Notes: a model not told the origin generated them from the letters alone. DNA of 64,000 nt from Paenisporosarcina sp049671445 (GCF_049671445.1 NZ_JBATUX010000021.1:31566-95565), one strand, 5' to 3'. Shown: positions 44,544 through 54,073, numbered from the stretch's first letter. Numbers and translations: made by a program.

Positions 44544-45718
44544 AAGAAGGCATCATTACGTGTTATTTATTTGTCATTAAAATGATTTTCAGCCTTTTTA
44601 ATCTACTTCCGTTAAAGAACAAAACTGTTTTTTTATCTTCATTTGGTGATAATGCATTTTTTGTAGCTAAAGAGTTGTCACAGTATGAAGATCATCCATT
44701 AGTTTTTATTAATCAATCACGCTGCAAAATAGATTTTTCTTCAATTCCGACCAACAATAAAAAGATATTATCTTTTGAAACCAAGAACTTTATTGAAACA
44801 TTTAAGTCCATCTATCATTTAGCCACTTCAAAATATATATTTGTCGATAATTATGTAGGTATTTTATCCATCGTACAATTCCGAAAGGACGTCAAATGTA
44901 TTCAATTATGGCATGCAGCTGGTGCTATAAAACGATTTGGATGGAGCGAACCCACAACCAATGAACGTAGCGAGAAAGCCAAAATTAGATTTCAACAAGT
45001 ATATGATAGCTTTCATTATATTCCCGTTGGATCACAGCAAATGGCTCAAATTTTTACGGATTCATTTCATGTAGAACCCCATCGATTTTTGTTTACGGGT
45101 GTCCCACAAACAGATTTTTATTATGATTCAATAGCAATAGCGAATAGTTTGAAACGGGTACAACGCACATATCCCATTATTAAAGGAAAAATAGTAGTTT
45201 TGTATGCACCTACTTTTAGAAAAGACGAACTTGAGATAATGACACTGCAAATTGATATAAACGAATATCTCAAACGGGTCGATGAAAATCATGTTTTACT
45301 AATTAGATTACATCCCGCAGTTAAAAACGTGACGAATATCCTTGCGCATCCTCGAGTTCTTGTGGTCAGTGATTATCCAAATGTTAACGAATTGATGGTG
45401 GCAAGTGATATTTTAATAACAGATTACTCTTCTATCCCCTTCGAGTTTTCTCTGCTGTCTAAAAAAATGATTTTTTATACATATGATCTAGAGTCTTATG
45501 ATAAGGAACAAGGATTGTGGTCCGAATCAAGTCTTTATTTTCCTGGACCTATTGTAAAAAATACCAAAGAATTAGTCGATGAAGTCCTTAATCCGACAAT
45601 TGATTTCAATAAAATTAATTATTTTAAAAATCATTGGAATACCTTCTCTCAGGGTGAATCTACTAAAACATTAATTTCAAAGATTTATGACAAGGACGAT
45701 TTGGTAATGAAAATTTAA
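44537..45718 (+). CDS. tagB: TagB-like glycerophosphotransferase (primase)
   Basis: 393 residues: N-terminal hydrophobic segment (about 8-23), LWHAAGAIKRFG (about 131; TagB form of the WHG motif), TGVPQTDF, VLYAPTFRKDE, ILITDYSSIPFEFS. TagB adds the first glycerol phosphate to the ManNAc-GlcNAc linkage unit. Coupled to tagD by overlap. The LWHAAGA motif separates it from the TagF-like enzyme (TWHGTPL). Confidence 0.88.
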   Translation: MLKEGIITCYLFVIKMIFSLFNLLPLKNKTVFLSSFGDNAFFVAKELSQYEDHPLVFINQSRCKIDFSSIPTNNKKILSFETKNFIETFKSIYHLATSKYIFVDNYVGILSIVQFRKDVKCIQLWHAAGAIKRFGWSEPTTNERSEKAKIRFQQVYDSFHYIPVGSQQMAQIFTDSFHVEPHRFLFTGVPQTDFYYDSIAIANSLKRVQRTYPIIKGKIVVLYAPTFRKDELEIMTLQIDINEYLKRVDENHVLLIRLHPAVKNVTNILAHPRVLVVSDYPNVNELMVASDILITDYSSIPFEFSLLSKKMIFYTYDLESYDKEQGLWSESSLYFPGPIVKNTKELVDEVLNPTIDFNKINYFKNHWNTFSQGESTKTLISKIYDKDDLVMKI

Positions 45719-45812
45719 TTCTTAAAGCAATTTTATAATGCTTTAACTTAAAAATTAAGACCATTATTATAAAATTCCTTATAATTCCCATTAACTTATG
45801 TTGTTGAAATAA

Positions 45813-45862
45813 GAAGGGCTTGCCAAGAGAAATCATTGATTTCGATTAGTAAGCTCTTTTAC
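45813..45862 (+). terminator. Terminator after tagB
   Basis: Long imperfect hairpin: GAAGGGCTTGCCAA...GAAATCA / TGATTTC...TTAGTAAGCTCTTTT, followed by T's. The rest of 45863-46159 is AT-rich with only a small palindrome ATGTGCACAT at about 46131-46140, just ahead of the sigma factor gene. Confidence 0.65.
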
Positions 45863-46159
45863 TATTAAACTTTTATGCTTATATCTTCTTCTGATTGGAT
45901 GATGTATTTCTAGAAATTTCTTTTCACTTTGTATAAAATCCGAGTGATTCCTGCTAGCAAGAGATAAATTGAATTCTCTTACAATACTCCCCTTTCTAAA
46001 AATCCCTCTATGTAAATTAAACTTTCATTCTTAGTCGAATACTTTCTATTTCTAGGTCTCAAACGTCACAAATCCTCATTGGAACTGATAATTTAGATGT
46101 CTTACACTGATGCTACCTAGGAATAACCCTGATGTGCACATTGGCAAGGCAGCATAAAA

Positions 46160-46639
46160 ATGGAGACTTATGAAGACGTATTAAACCAGTTCGAACCAAT
46201 GATTCATGCGTGTATACGCAAGCTACGCATCTATAAAAACCATGACTCATTTATACAAGTTGGGAGAGTCGGATTGTGGAAAGCTTGGCAAAGATATGAC
46301 TCATCAAAAGGGGATTTTGCGCCATTTGCGTATCGCAGCATTTATGGCAGTTTATTAGATGAATTAAAAAAAGCGGCAAACGAAGAGAATATCCTGCCTG
46401 CAGAAGATCAATTACTCGAAATCCTGTTAAACAAACCATCTGAGGCCTCTGTAGATTCGGAAGAACTAATAAACGCGTTATCACAATTAAATCTAGCCGA
46501 GCAACAACTCATTCAATTACTGTTTGTTGATCGCAGTTCTTTGGACGAAGTGGCTCTGCATTTTGGCATCACTAAAGCAGGCGTCAAGAAAAAAAGACAA
46601 CGTACTTTACAAAAACTAAAACACATCATGACCACCTAA
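46160..46639 (+). CDS. Small sigma-70 family factor (SigH/ComX-like size)
   Basis: 159 residues: region 2 (about 8-80; HDSFIQVGRVGLWKAWQRYD, FAPFAYRSIYGSLLDELKK) and region 4 with an HTH (about 105-155; LDEVALHFGITKAGVKKKRQRTLQKLK). No region 1 or 3, no anti-sigma gene next to it. The ribosome site is weak (AAGG 12 bases away), suggesting low or regulated translation. It converges on a comK gene 190 bp away, so a competence role like Staphylococcus SigH is a reasonable guess, not shown. Confidence 0.8.
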   Translation: METYEDVLNQFEPMIHACIRKLRIYKNHDSFIQVGRVGLWKAWQRYDSSKGDFAPFAYRSIYGSLLDELKKAANEENILPAEDQLLEILLNKPSEASVDSEELINALSQLNLAEQQLIQLLFVDRSSLDEVALHFGITKAGVKKKRQRTLQKLKHIMTT

Positions 46640-46831
46640 CAAAGTCTTTTGAGGTTCTATTAATAATCAGCCAGCGTTTTACCGGATGGTGAATTTTTTA
46701 GTAGAGCCTCTTTTAAAGATAGTTCCCTTAGTTTTGATTTTGCAAAATAAAAGGTATAGGCGACAACTTTTATTTTCAGCAATTAGCAAACCTATTTCCT
46801 AAAATTAAACTAGCTTTTAAAACTTAATCAA

Positions 46832-47332
46832 TTATTCGGATTCGGGTTTTGAATCATCGTTTGCTATGTATCGTTTCTTATCACGCTGAATAATGCGATA
46901 GGTGTCTAGGGTGAAGTGTAGTCTATGTTGTTGTTTTAACAGGACGTGTTTTGAAACATGTACAATAAGCGACGTACCATTCCTAAATGTCACCCGAGAC
47001 TTCCCTTTATCTAGTTCCTCAACGTGAAAATGGTGGTTAAACAACCACACACATTCTGCATGTTGATAAGACATAGTTGGAAAAGCACCGATCTCAGAAG
47101 GTTCAATGAGAATTGGTGTTTTTTTAGGATAATTCATAAATATTCTTGTTGCCTGCAAACGCCCTTCCATTGTAGAAGCATACCTGATGCATGCTCTATT
47201 TAGTAAATCGTGTACAGTCAAAGATGAATAATAAATGCCATGGGTCGTCGTAATCTTCGATTTATAATCCCCAGTAAAAACTGATTCAAGCGACAAAGCT
47301 TGATTGTCAATCCAATTAGAATCACAGTTCAA
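46832..47332 (-). CDS. comK: Competence transcription factor ComK
   Basis: About 166 residues. The ComK family core is plain: ASTMEGRLQATR (about 60), KTPILIEP, FPTMSYQHAECVWLFNHH, SRVTFRNGTSLIVHVSKH. I choose TTG 47332 with AAAGGGGA eight bases upstream; the frame extends to a TTG at 47374 without a ribosome site. ComK activates DNA uptake genes by binding pairs of AAAAN5TTTT boxes. Shorter than B. subtilis ComK (192 aa), mostly at the N-terminus. Confidence 0.88.
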   Translation of the reverse strand: MNCDSNWIDNQALSLESVFTGDYKSKITTTHGIYYSSLTVHDLLNRACIRYASTMEGRLQATRIFMNYPKKTPILIEPSEIGAFPTMSYQHAECVWLFNHHFHVEELDKGKSRVTFRNGTSLIVHVSKHVLLKQQHRLHFTLDTYRIIQRDKKRYIANDDSKPESE

Positions 47333-47377
47333 TAGAAAATCCCCTTTATGTCTCCTATAGTTAGATTCTACCAACCC

Positions 47378-47422
47378 TACAAGTACTTGTATAGTCCGAA
47401 TTTACTGAAAAAATAGTATTTT
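47378..47422. promoter_or_regulatory. Candidate comK control region
   Basis: A 14-bp perfect palindrome TACAAGTACTTGTA (47378-47391) and, 18 bp away, AAAA-TAGTA-TTTT (47410-47422), a perfect ComK AT-box half-site; a partner box is not clean. Both lie upstream of comK, so repressor binding and autoactivation are plausible. The remaining 47423-47675, shared with the divergent exopolysaccharide operon, is AT-rich with no further motif I can defend. Confidence 0.45.
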
Positions 47423-47675
47423 CAACAAATTTTTTCCTCATTCGACTTTTCGTTTCATTTTATTAGAATTTATCGTCTTTACAAAATAAGTAAAATAACT
47501 TTTGGTGGAGGTGGATGGAAATTTAAGATGCTTTCCAATGTGAGAAATCGCTAAATTGTGTCATTGTTTTTAATAAGTATACTTTAAATTGAAAAATACC
47601 ATATTCAAATTAATTATCAATCCGATATTATAGTAATATATGACGTATTGTGAATTCTAGAAAGTTGGTTGATAT

Positions 47676-48920
47676 ATGGGATTTTTCACAGGTCCATATG
47701 GTTTGGTTACTAGTTTTGTTTTTTGGTATCCATTCATGATGGCTCTATTTTGGATGGCAGGCTCTCTTCTCTTCCTGAGAACAAAAGAACCTAAAAACGA
47801 TACATTAGATATAGATGGATTTGATTGGCCGATGATTAGTATCCTCGTCCCTTGCTACAATGAAGAAGAAACCATTGAAGAAACCGTTCAAAATCTTTCT
47901 GGTCTCTCTTACCCAAAAAAAGAAATTCTATTAATTAATGATGGATCTACTGATCAAACATCCGTAATTATGGAGAGATTATCGAAACAATATACAAACG
48001 TAAGAGTCATACAACTGGAACAAAACTGTGGCAAGGCAAATGCCTTACAAGTAGGCTTATTTGCATCTCGGGCAGAGTATCTGGTTTGTGTGGATGCGGA
48101 TGCACTACTTTCAGATACTGCCCCTTATTATATGATTCGTCAGTTCTTCATTAAAGGAGAACGTGTTGGAGCTGTAACGGGTAGTCCAAGTATTCGCAAT
48201 CGAAATACACTGTTAAGTCGAATGCAGCTAGTTGAATATGCGTCCATTATTGGTGCAATTAAACGTATGCAACGACTAATTGGCAAAGTAATGACCGTGT
48301 CTGGAGTAGTCGTGACTTTTCGAAAAAAAGCACTTGTTGACGTCGGCTTATGGGATCGCGATATGATAACAGAGGATATTGCGGTTAGCTGGAAGTTACA
48401 AAAACGCTTTTGGGATGTTCGGTACGAACCGCGGGCTATCTGCTGGATGCTAGTACCCGAAACTTTGTCTGGCATTTGGAAACAACGAATACGCTGGGCA
48501 CAAGGTGGCCAAGAAGTTGTCCTCCGTCATTGGCGTATAATATTCAGCTGGAAACAAAGACGTCTATGGCCCATTTTTCTCGAACAGTGTATCAGCACAA
48601 TTTGGGCTTTCTGTTGGCTATTCGTCACCGTCATGCTCGTATTTTCAGCCGACCAAGTTCAAGATTTGTTTATTTGGTTCACGTTGACATCATTTGCACT
48701 TGTTTTCATCAGCATGATTCAACTCTTTATTGCGTTAATAATCGATTCAAGATACAACCGCGTGATGAAATACTATTTTTGGGCAGCTTGGTATCCATCC
48801 ATTTATTGGATGGTCAATACAGCAGTTGTCATGGCAGCTGTTCCTAGAGCCATTAAGTCCCGAAAAAAAGGAGGTTACGCGGTATGGAGCAGTCCCGACC
48901 GAGGCTTAAAGAAAATGTAA
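47676..48920 (+). CDS. IcaA/PgaC-like family 2 glycosyltransferase
   Basis: 414 residues: one N-terminal helix pair, GT2 domain with VPCYNEEETIEETVQ, NDGSTDQT, VDADA, the TED motif (MITEDIAVSWKL) and the QxxRW motif (QRIRWAQGG), then two to four C-terminal helices. The layout is that of poly-beta-1,6-GlcNAc synthase, although GT2 synthases of other beta-glycans look alike. First gene of a three-gene operon. Confidence 0.88.
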   Translation: MGFFTGPYGLVTSFVFWYPFMMALFWMAGSLLFLRTKEPKNDTLDIDGFDWPMISILVPCYNEEETIEETVQNLSGLSYPKKEILLINDGSTDQTSVIMERLSKQYTNVRVIQLEQNCGKANALQVGLFASRAEYLVCVDADALLSDTAPYYMIRQFFIKGERVGAVTGSPSIRNRNTLLSRMQLVEYASIIGAIKRMQRLIGKVMTVSGVVVTFRKKALVDVGLWDRDMITEDIAVSWKLQKRFWDVRYEPRAICWMLVPETLSGIWKQRIRWAQGGQEVVLRHWRIIFSWKQRRLWPIFLEQCISTIWAFCWLFVTVMLVFSADQVQDLFIWFTLTSFALVFISMIQLFIALIIDSRYNRVMKYYFWAAWYPSIYWMVNTAVVMAAVPRAIKSRKKGGYAVWSSPDRGLKKM

Positions 48921-49342
48921 TTATTGAAGGTAACCGTTCAAACCTCAGATTCGTGTTAGATATAATCATGACTCTATTTTTTTGGTGCTACACCTTCATG
49001 GTGATGATATTTATTTTATCCGCGAGCTTTGGATATAGTAATTCCATTACACGAGTCCTGAATTCTGCATTTAAGACAACCAATGGCCAAGTTCGTTTAC
49101 TGTTCCTATTTGGTTTAATTCTATTCATCAGTTTTTATATGTTGCTAAGTATAAATCGAATCTACAACAAAAAGCGCTTTGGCTCGCTCGCTCGCAGGAC
49201 CTATCCAACAAACGTGACAAACAAAGACTTAAGCAACCTACAATTAATGAATGCCGAACATATAGAAAAACTACAAACTGCAGATTATATCGTCTTTGAG
49301 AAAAATCCGATTGTCTCTTTAGAGGAGGAAAAGGAATCATGA
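48884..49342 (+). CDS. Small membrane protein, IcaD/PgaD-like by position
   Basis: 152 residues with two hydrophobic segments (about 30-50 and 68-90) and a soluble C-terminal tail. It overlaps the glycosyltransferase by 37 bp, behind GGAGG. IcaD/PgaD are small two-helix partners needed for synthase activity; the match is in size, topology and position only. Confidence 0.7.
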   Translation: MEQSRPRLKENVIIEGNRSNLRFVLDIIMTLFFWCYTFMVMIFILSASFGYSNSITRVLNSAFKTTNGQVRLLFLFGLILFISFYMLLSINRIYNKKRFGSLARRTYPTNVTNKDLSNLQLMNAEHIEKLQTADYIVFEKNPIVSLEEEKES

Positions 49343-50208
49343 AAAAAACTCTGATTTTCCTCATGATTCTTAGCATGATCGGAATGTTAATTCTGTTTAA
49401 TAAAGAAATTATTAATGTGGTGTTTGCTCAAAACGAACCATCGATGTCTTTCTCAAAAGAACTAGCAACAGATGGCTGTCTCGGATTAAATTATCATCGC
49501 GTTCTAAAGGAGAATGTAGTTACCCAATCAACAAGATGGTTTCTCAACTCTGATGAACTAGTGAAATACAGCGTGATGACTACAGAACTGAAACAACAAT
49601 TGAGCGCATTAACAGATGCAGGTGCCGTGTTTCTATCGCAGGATGAATTTTTAGATGCCAAGAAGTCTGGAGTTTTCCCTGACAAATGTGTTCTGATTTC
49701 ATTTGATGACGTAGACTATTCCGTCTATGAACATGCATTCCCAATATTGAAAGAGGCAGGTATTCCGTTTACGCTGTTCATTATTGCTGGACATGTAGGT
49801 GACAAGGATTTTAACAACCTAAAAATGACCACTTGGGATGACCTACGTGAGATGCAAAAAAGTGAACTGGCTAGCTTTGGCTCCCATACATACGAAATGC
49901 ATCGATTTGAAGACGAAACACCCGTCTTTCTTCTCGCTGAGAATAGAGAAATCTTCTCGCAAGACTTACAGAAAAGTATCCAAACGATTGAAAAGGAACT
50001 AGGCATAACAGTTCGCAGCTTCGCCTACCCCTATGGAAATACTGACGACTCTACAGCTGAAGTTATTAAGGAACAAGGACTTGAGGCAGGATTTATCTTA
50101 GCACCTCAAACCATAAGCCCAAACGATGACAACTATCATCTCAATAGAATTCTACTCAATGACACGACCTTCAATGAAGTCATCCTGCCATTCATTAAAA
50201 ATCAATAA
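49339..50208 (+). CDS. IcaB/PgaB-like polysaccharide deacetylase
   Basis: 289 residues: N-terminal helix (about 5-24), LNYHRVL motif typical of IcaB-type deacetylases (about 52), NodB domain with SFDDVDYSVYEHAFPIL (metal Asp pair), FGSHTYEMHRF (His ligands) and FAYPYGNTDD. Probably partly deacetylates the polymer outside the cell. Starts at ATGA, overlapping the previous stop. No icaC-like gene follows. Confidence 0.88.
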   Translation: MKKTLIFLMILSMIGMLILFNKEIINVVFAQNEPSMSFSKELATDGCLGLNYHRVLKENVVTQSTRWFLNSDELVKYSVMTTELKQQLSALTDAGAVFLSQDEFLDAKKSGVFPDKCVLISFDDVDYSVYEHAFPILKEAGIPFTLFIIAGHVGDKDFNNLKMTTWDDLREMQKSELASFGSHTYEMHRFEDETPVFLLAENREIFSQDLQKSIQTIEKELGITVRSFAYPYGNTDDSTAEVIKEQGLEAGFILAPQTISPNDDNYHLNRILLNDTTFNEVILPFIKNQ

Positions 50209-50258
50209 ACCATTTTTAGGGTCAATCAAAGAATCGACACTCACTTTACATGAAAAGA

Positions 50259-50286
50259 GGCGGCTGAAGATACAATTTCAGCCGCC
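50259..50286 (+). terminator. Terminator after the exopolysaccharide operon
   Basis: GGCGGCTGAA / TTCAGCCGCC with loop GATACAAT, then CTTCCTTTT. The same loop and closing bases recur in the hairpin at 54024. Just downstream (about 50305-50351) is a partial copy of the GCCTTTTCTGTTGG repeat seen at 55.1 kb. Confidence 0.85.
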
Positions 50287-50420
50287 CTTCCTTTTAAACC
50301 TTGATTACTGGCTTTTGGCTGCCGCCACAAGCCTTTTCTGTTGGAGAAACCTCGCGTTAATGCTTCCATAAATTTACTATTACAACTAAATCAATATCAT
50401 GCTCTCCACTTCAATAAAAA

Positions 50421-50459
50421 AAAGCCTAACGCAGTGATAAAATCACGGCGTTCGGCTTT
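50421..50459 (-). terminator. Terminator after the frameshifted gene
   Basis: AAAGCC.AACGC.GTGAT / ATCAC.GCGTT.GGCTTT, A-run on the left giving T's on the minus strand. Confidence 0.85.
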
Positions 50460-50475
50460 CTTACTATTTTTCACG

Positions 50476-51142
50476 TTATTCTCCAACTCGATAAACTAAA
50501 GTATTTGTCCCTTCATCTACATCCAAAATATAGCCATATTTTTTCCCGTTAAATTCCTTTTCATAGACACCCGCTTCGTTTGTGGCGAATGGGATTTCAC
50601 CTAAATACTCGCCACCTTCCTCCATTGTAACTTCACTGTCTACGTAACTAATAAATATACTCATCGCATGGAATATAGAGGCTCTATCCGCTCCAGGCAT
50701 TTCATAACCGATCAGTTTCATTTCAGTTATTTTTTTTGTCTCGTTACTTACCGTATACACTATACTTAATTTCACGGAATTTTGAAATTCATGGATAAAC
50801 GTTGATACGTCATCAGTAGAATTTGCCTCATCCTTTTTAATAGCACTTGCATCCATTTTAAAATCAGTATACGTTTCAATAAATGTTGGCTCCGTCTCGT
50901 TCCATTTCGCCGCTTCCTTCTGCATTCGGTAAACTGTCTAACGTCTCTTCAACTTCAGGTTCCGCCGGTTCAATAGTCTCAGTAACTTCAGTCACTTCTT
51001 CTTCAGCGAAAGTTTCAACCATTTCAGTGCCCTCTTGTTTCACTTGATTATACGAAAAAAATCCCAATATTATAAATCCACCTATCAATAACCCTAGACT
51101 AAGTACAACACCGACAATTATTGTTACTACCGTTTTACTCAT
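50476..51142 (-). pseudogene. Membrane-anchored protein gene split by a frameshift
   Basis: The first part (51142-50876) encodes an N-terminal helix (about 5-28) and an acidic linker rich in E/T/V/P, then runs out of frame (SGEMERDGANIY). The second part (50925-50476) continues in another frame with a globular domain (KWNETEPTFIETYTDF ... YGYILDVDEGTNTLVYRVGE). The parts overlap 50 bp and the second lacks a ribosome site. A single protein of about 215 residues with one indel near 50890-50925 is the simplest reading. Function unknown. Confidence 0.6.
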
Positions 51143-51199
51143 TTTATCCCCTTTTCATAAATGTCTATACTCAAGCGATTATCACTTACCTTATTTAAA

Positions 51200-51592
51200 T
51201 TATTTCAAAGGAACGATTGCCATGGTACATCTAGAAACACAAATCAGTTTTTCTTCTTCATCGACGATTTTTATATCCCACACCATCGTTTTGCGCCCTC
51301 GATGTAGGGGGGTTCCGATTGCCGTGACGATTCCATCCTTTTTTCCACGGATATGATTCGCATTAATCTCAAGTCCAACAGCAGTCTCGTTTTCTTGATC
51401 AAGTAAATTCAACGTTCCAAAACTCGCAACAGATTCCGCTAACACGACAGATGCGCCTCCGTGAAGCTGTCCATACGGTTGGTGTGTGGATGAATTAACT
51501 GGCATCGTAGCTGTAACTCGATCCTTGGTCATTTCTCCAAATTCTATTCCAAGTAGACCTATAATTGTTTCTGCCATCGGTTTCATTTCCAT
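51200..51592 (-). CDS. Hotdog-fold PaaI-like thioesterase
   Basis: About 130 residues: the PaaI/YdiI signature HQPYGQLHGGASVVLAES (about 36-53) and ANHIRGKKDGIVTA. It hydrolyses acyl- or aryl-CoA thioesters. The ATG at 51592 follows GAGAGGG. It lies downstream of the acyl-CoA synthetase gene, a natural partner. Confidence 0.87.
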   Translation of the reverse strand: MEMKPMAETIIGLLGIEFGEMTKDRVTATMPVNSSTHQPYGQLHGGASVVLAESVASFGTLNLLDQENETAVGLEINANHIRGKKDGIVTAIGTPLHRGRKTMVWDIKIVDEEEKLICVSRCTMAIVPLK

Positions 51593-51672
51593 TTTAAAAA
51601 CCCTCTCTTTTGCATGAATAATAAACACGAATTCTCCTAGCTATTTCTTCAGGCTAGGAGAATCCGTTCATT

Positions 51673-53271
51673 TTAGTGAGTCGTGCTTTCCACTCGGTGT
51701 TCACGTAACAGGAACTTTTGAATCTTCCCGCTTGCATTACGAGGAAGTTCATCGACAAACTGATAGTGTCTCGGGCGTTTATATCCTGCTAAATTGTCAT
51801 TGTTTTTACAAAACTTCTCAAGTTCCTCTGCGGTTAACGAAGGGTCTTTCCTTACAACAAAAGCAAGCACTGATTCCCCCCATTTTTCATCGGGAATCCC
51901 AAGAACAGCCACATCTTGCACAGAGTCGTGTTCATGAAGTACATCCTCTACTTCCCTAGGATAAATGTTTTCACCACCACTGATGATCATATCGTCCACT
52001 CGGTCCGCCACATACAAATAGCCGTCCTCGTCCATATAGCCCAAATCACTGGAGTGGTACCACCCTTTGTACAGCGCTTTTTCAGTCGCTTCTTCGCGAT
52101 TGAAATAACCGGCCATCATGCATGGTCCTTTGACGATGATTTCACCGACTTGACCTGGCTTTAAAATATTATCCGGATCAGAGGGTCCATCCTCATTTGG
52201 CTGTACAATACGAATTTCATGATTATACGCTGGTTTACCAGCAGATCCCACTTTCGTTAACTGTTCATCTTCAGCAAGGAACGTGATCGCGGGTCCCATC
52301 TCTGTCTGACCGTAGGCTTGAATTAAATCGATTCCTAAAATATCTTTTACATGTTTTACAAGGACAGGTGCCATCGGAGCGGCTCCATACAATCCACGCT
52401 GTAAGGTTGTAACTTTAGATGCAGCCCCTTCTAATTCAGACATCATACTCCACATGGTCGGAACCGCAAACATCACAGTTACTTTTTCTTGTTCAACGGT
52501 ATCGACCGCAGCTGCTGGATTAAATTGATGCATAATAATACTCGAAGCTCCCGCTTGGACACGCGGAATAACACAACAATGCAATTCAGCACAATGGAAC
52601 ATCGGAGCAATAACCAGACCCACATCGTTTTTCGTGTAATGTAAAACGGCTGTGCAAATGAGACTTTGCTCCGCCATATCACGGTGACGATGAATAACAC
52701 CTTTAGGTCGCCCAGTCGTTCCACTCGTATACATAATGGCATACGTATCTGATTCACTTACTTCAACTGTCGGACTCGTCGTCTGAGCTTTACCCACTTC
52801 TTCATGATAATTTTTTGCGTAAGACGGTGTTTCTTCATTAATAAACCAAAATTGCGTGTCCGGGAATTGCGATTGAATGGAAGCCACTTGATCTTTCAAC
52901 ACTTCTTCAAACATCACAACTTTCGGCATCGCATCATTTAAAATATAAGCGACTTCTTCTGACTTTAACCGGAAGTTAATAGGATTGAAAATGGCACCGA
53001 TTTTAGCACATGCAAATAACGTAGTTGCGAGTTCACTCGTATTAAATAGGAAAGTTGAAACGCGGTCACCTTTTCCAACACCTGCAGCGGTCAACGCATT
53101 CGCACAGCGATGCACGTCATCTCGCCACTCTCCATACGTCCATCGTTGACCTCTTTTCAAATCCACAAGTGCTTCTTTGTTCGGAAACTTACTTACAGTC
53201 TGATCAAAAATACTTCCTAACGTCGCATACATTGCCCCAGCCCCCTGTACCATTAATGAATAGAAATTCAT
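51673..53271 (-). CDS. Fatty acyl-CoA synthetase (AMP-forming)
   Basis: About 532 residues of the ANL superfamily: AMP-binding loop YTSGTTGRPKGVIHRH (about 175-190), YGQTEMGPAI, YHSSDLGYMDEDGYLYVADRVDD and the catalytic Lys in NASGKIQK near the C-terminus. It converts a carboxylic acid, probably medium or long chain, to acyl-CoA. The ATG at 53271 is six bases from AGGA; a TTG at 53289 is less likely. A hairpin ATTCTCCTAGC / GCTAGGAGAAT (51635-51661) separates it from the thioesterase. Confidence 0.9.
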   Translation of the reverse strand: MNFYSLMVQGAGAMYATLGSIFDQTVSKFPNKEALVDLKRGQRWTYGEWRDDVHRCANALTAAGVGKGDRVSTFLFNTSELATTLFACAKIGAIFNPINFRLKSEEVAYILNDAMPKVVMFEEVLKDQVASIQSQFPDTQFWFINEETPSYAKNYHEEVGKAQTTSPTVEVSESDTYAIMYTSGTTGRPKGVIHRHRDMAEQSLICTAVLHYTKNDVGLVIAPMFHCAELHCCVIPRVQAGASSIIMHQFNPAAAVDTVEQEKVTVMFAVPTMWSMMSELEGAASKVTTLQRGLYGAAPMAPVLVKHVKDILGIDLIQAYGQTEMGPAITFLAEDEQLTKVGSAGKPAYNHEIRIVQPNEDGPSDPDNILKPGQVGEIIVKGPCMMAGYFNREEATEKALYKGWYHSSDLGYMDEDGYLYVADRVDDMIISGGENIYPREVEDVLHEHDSVQDVAVLGIPDEKWGESVLAFVVRKDPSLTAEELEKFCKNNDNLAGYKRPRHYQFVDELPRNASGKIQKFLLREHRVESTTH

Positions 53272-53460
53272 TTTTATTCCTACTTCCAATAATGTCAGAT
53301 TAGAAGGAATATTACAATAACTTATTCGGGTATGAGTTTATTTCTTTAAAAGGAAAAAGGTCGATTAATCGCTAAACTAGCATCAAGCAGGAGATTTTAT
53401 AATAAACGACGAATATTCAATTTATAATCAATATTCAAACCAATAAAGAGGTGTATATTA

Positions 53461-54012
53461 TTGAAAGAAATCTCAATTTCAAATACTTTGGAAACATTGA
53501 AATCACGATTAGACGAAAATAGTTTATTACATGTACAAGCTAGATTTGGAATTTATCCGAAGAAGGGTTTTGTGTTCAATAACCCTATTGAGATTGAAGA
53601 ATTAGAGAGAATTATTTTTGATAACAAGTTGATTCTTTCAAGTAATCACAAGGAATTTTTATTACTTCATAATGGTGCAGAATTTTTCACCTATGAATAT
53701 GGATACTCCTTTCGTCTATATTCAATAGAAGAAGCGATTCGCGAATATAATGAGATGCTTACTCACAATTTCAGCAACTATTTTAAGCAGAATTGCTATC
53801 CAATTGGTTCTGTGATCGATATTGGCCCCATTTTAGTTGACCATTCAAAAGTAAATCAGACCGGAAAAGAGAATATCCTCCTTTTGGATAATATTGAAAC
53901 AATTGATTTTTGTTGTGATTTAAATAATTGGCTAGACAGAATGGTTTGTGCTGAAGGCAATCTGTATTGGGAATGGTATTCAAAAGTTATACAACATGGT
54001 TTTATTGTTTAA
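53461..54012 (+). CDS. SMI1/KNR4 (SUKH) family protein
   Basis: 183 residues with a TTG start seven bases after GAGGTG. The SUKH pattern is seen in NPIEIEELERIIFDNKLILSS, LLLHNGAEFF and YRLYSIEEA-like YSFRLYSIEEAIREY. SUKH proteins are often immunity partners of polymorphic toxins, but no toxin is adjacent, so this may be a stand-alone cellular protein. It converges on the Lon-like gene. Confidence 0.8.
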   Translation: MKEISISNTLETLKSRLDENSLLHVQARFGIYPKKGFVFNNPIEIEELERIIFDNKLILSSNHKEFLLLHNGAEFFTYEYGYSFRLYSIEEAIREYNEMLTHNFSNYFKQNCYPIGSVIDIGPILVDHSKVNQTGKENILLLDNIETIDFCCDLNNWLDRMVCAEGNLYWEWYSKVIQHGFIV

Positions 54013-54023
54013 TAAAAAAAGAT

Positions 54024-54049
54024 GCTGCCGAAGATACAATTTCGGCAGC
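54024..54049 (-). terminator. Terminator after the Lon-like gene
   Basis: GCTGCCGAA / TTCGGCAGC with loop GATACAAT; the minus strand continues with T7. Same loop as the hairpin at 50259. Confidence 0.85.
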
Positions 54050-54073
54050 TCCAAAAAATCTCTATAAACTTTG

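Noticed and set aside
53461..54012. Toxin-immunity pair based on the SUKH protein
   Set aside because: No toxin, secretion or polymorphic-toxin domain is adjacent; the neighbours are a synthetase and a Lon-like protease.
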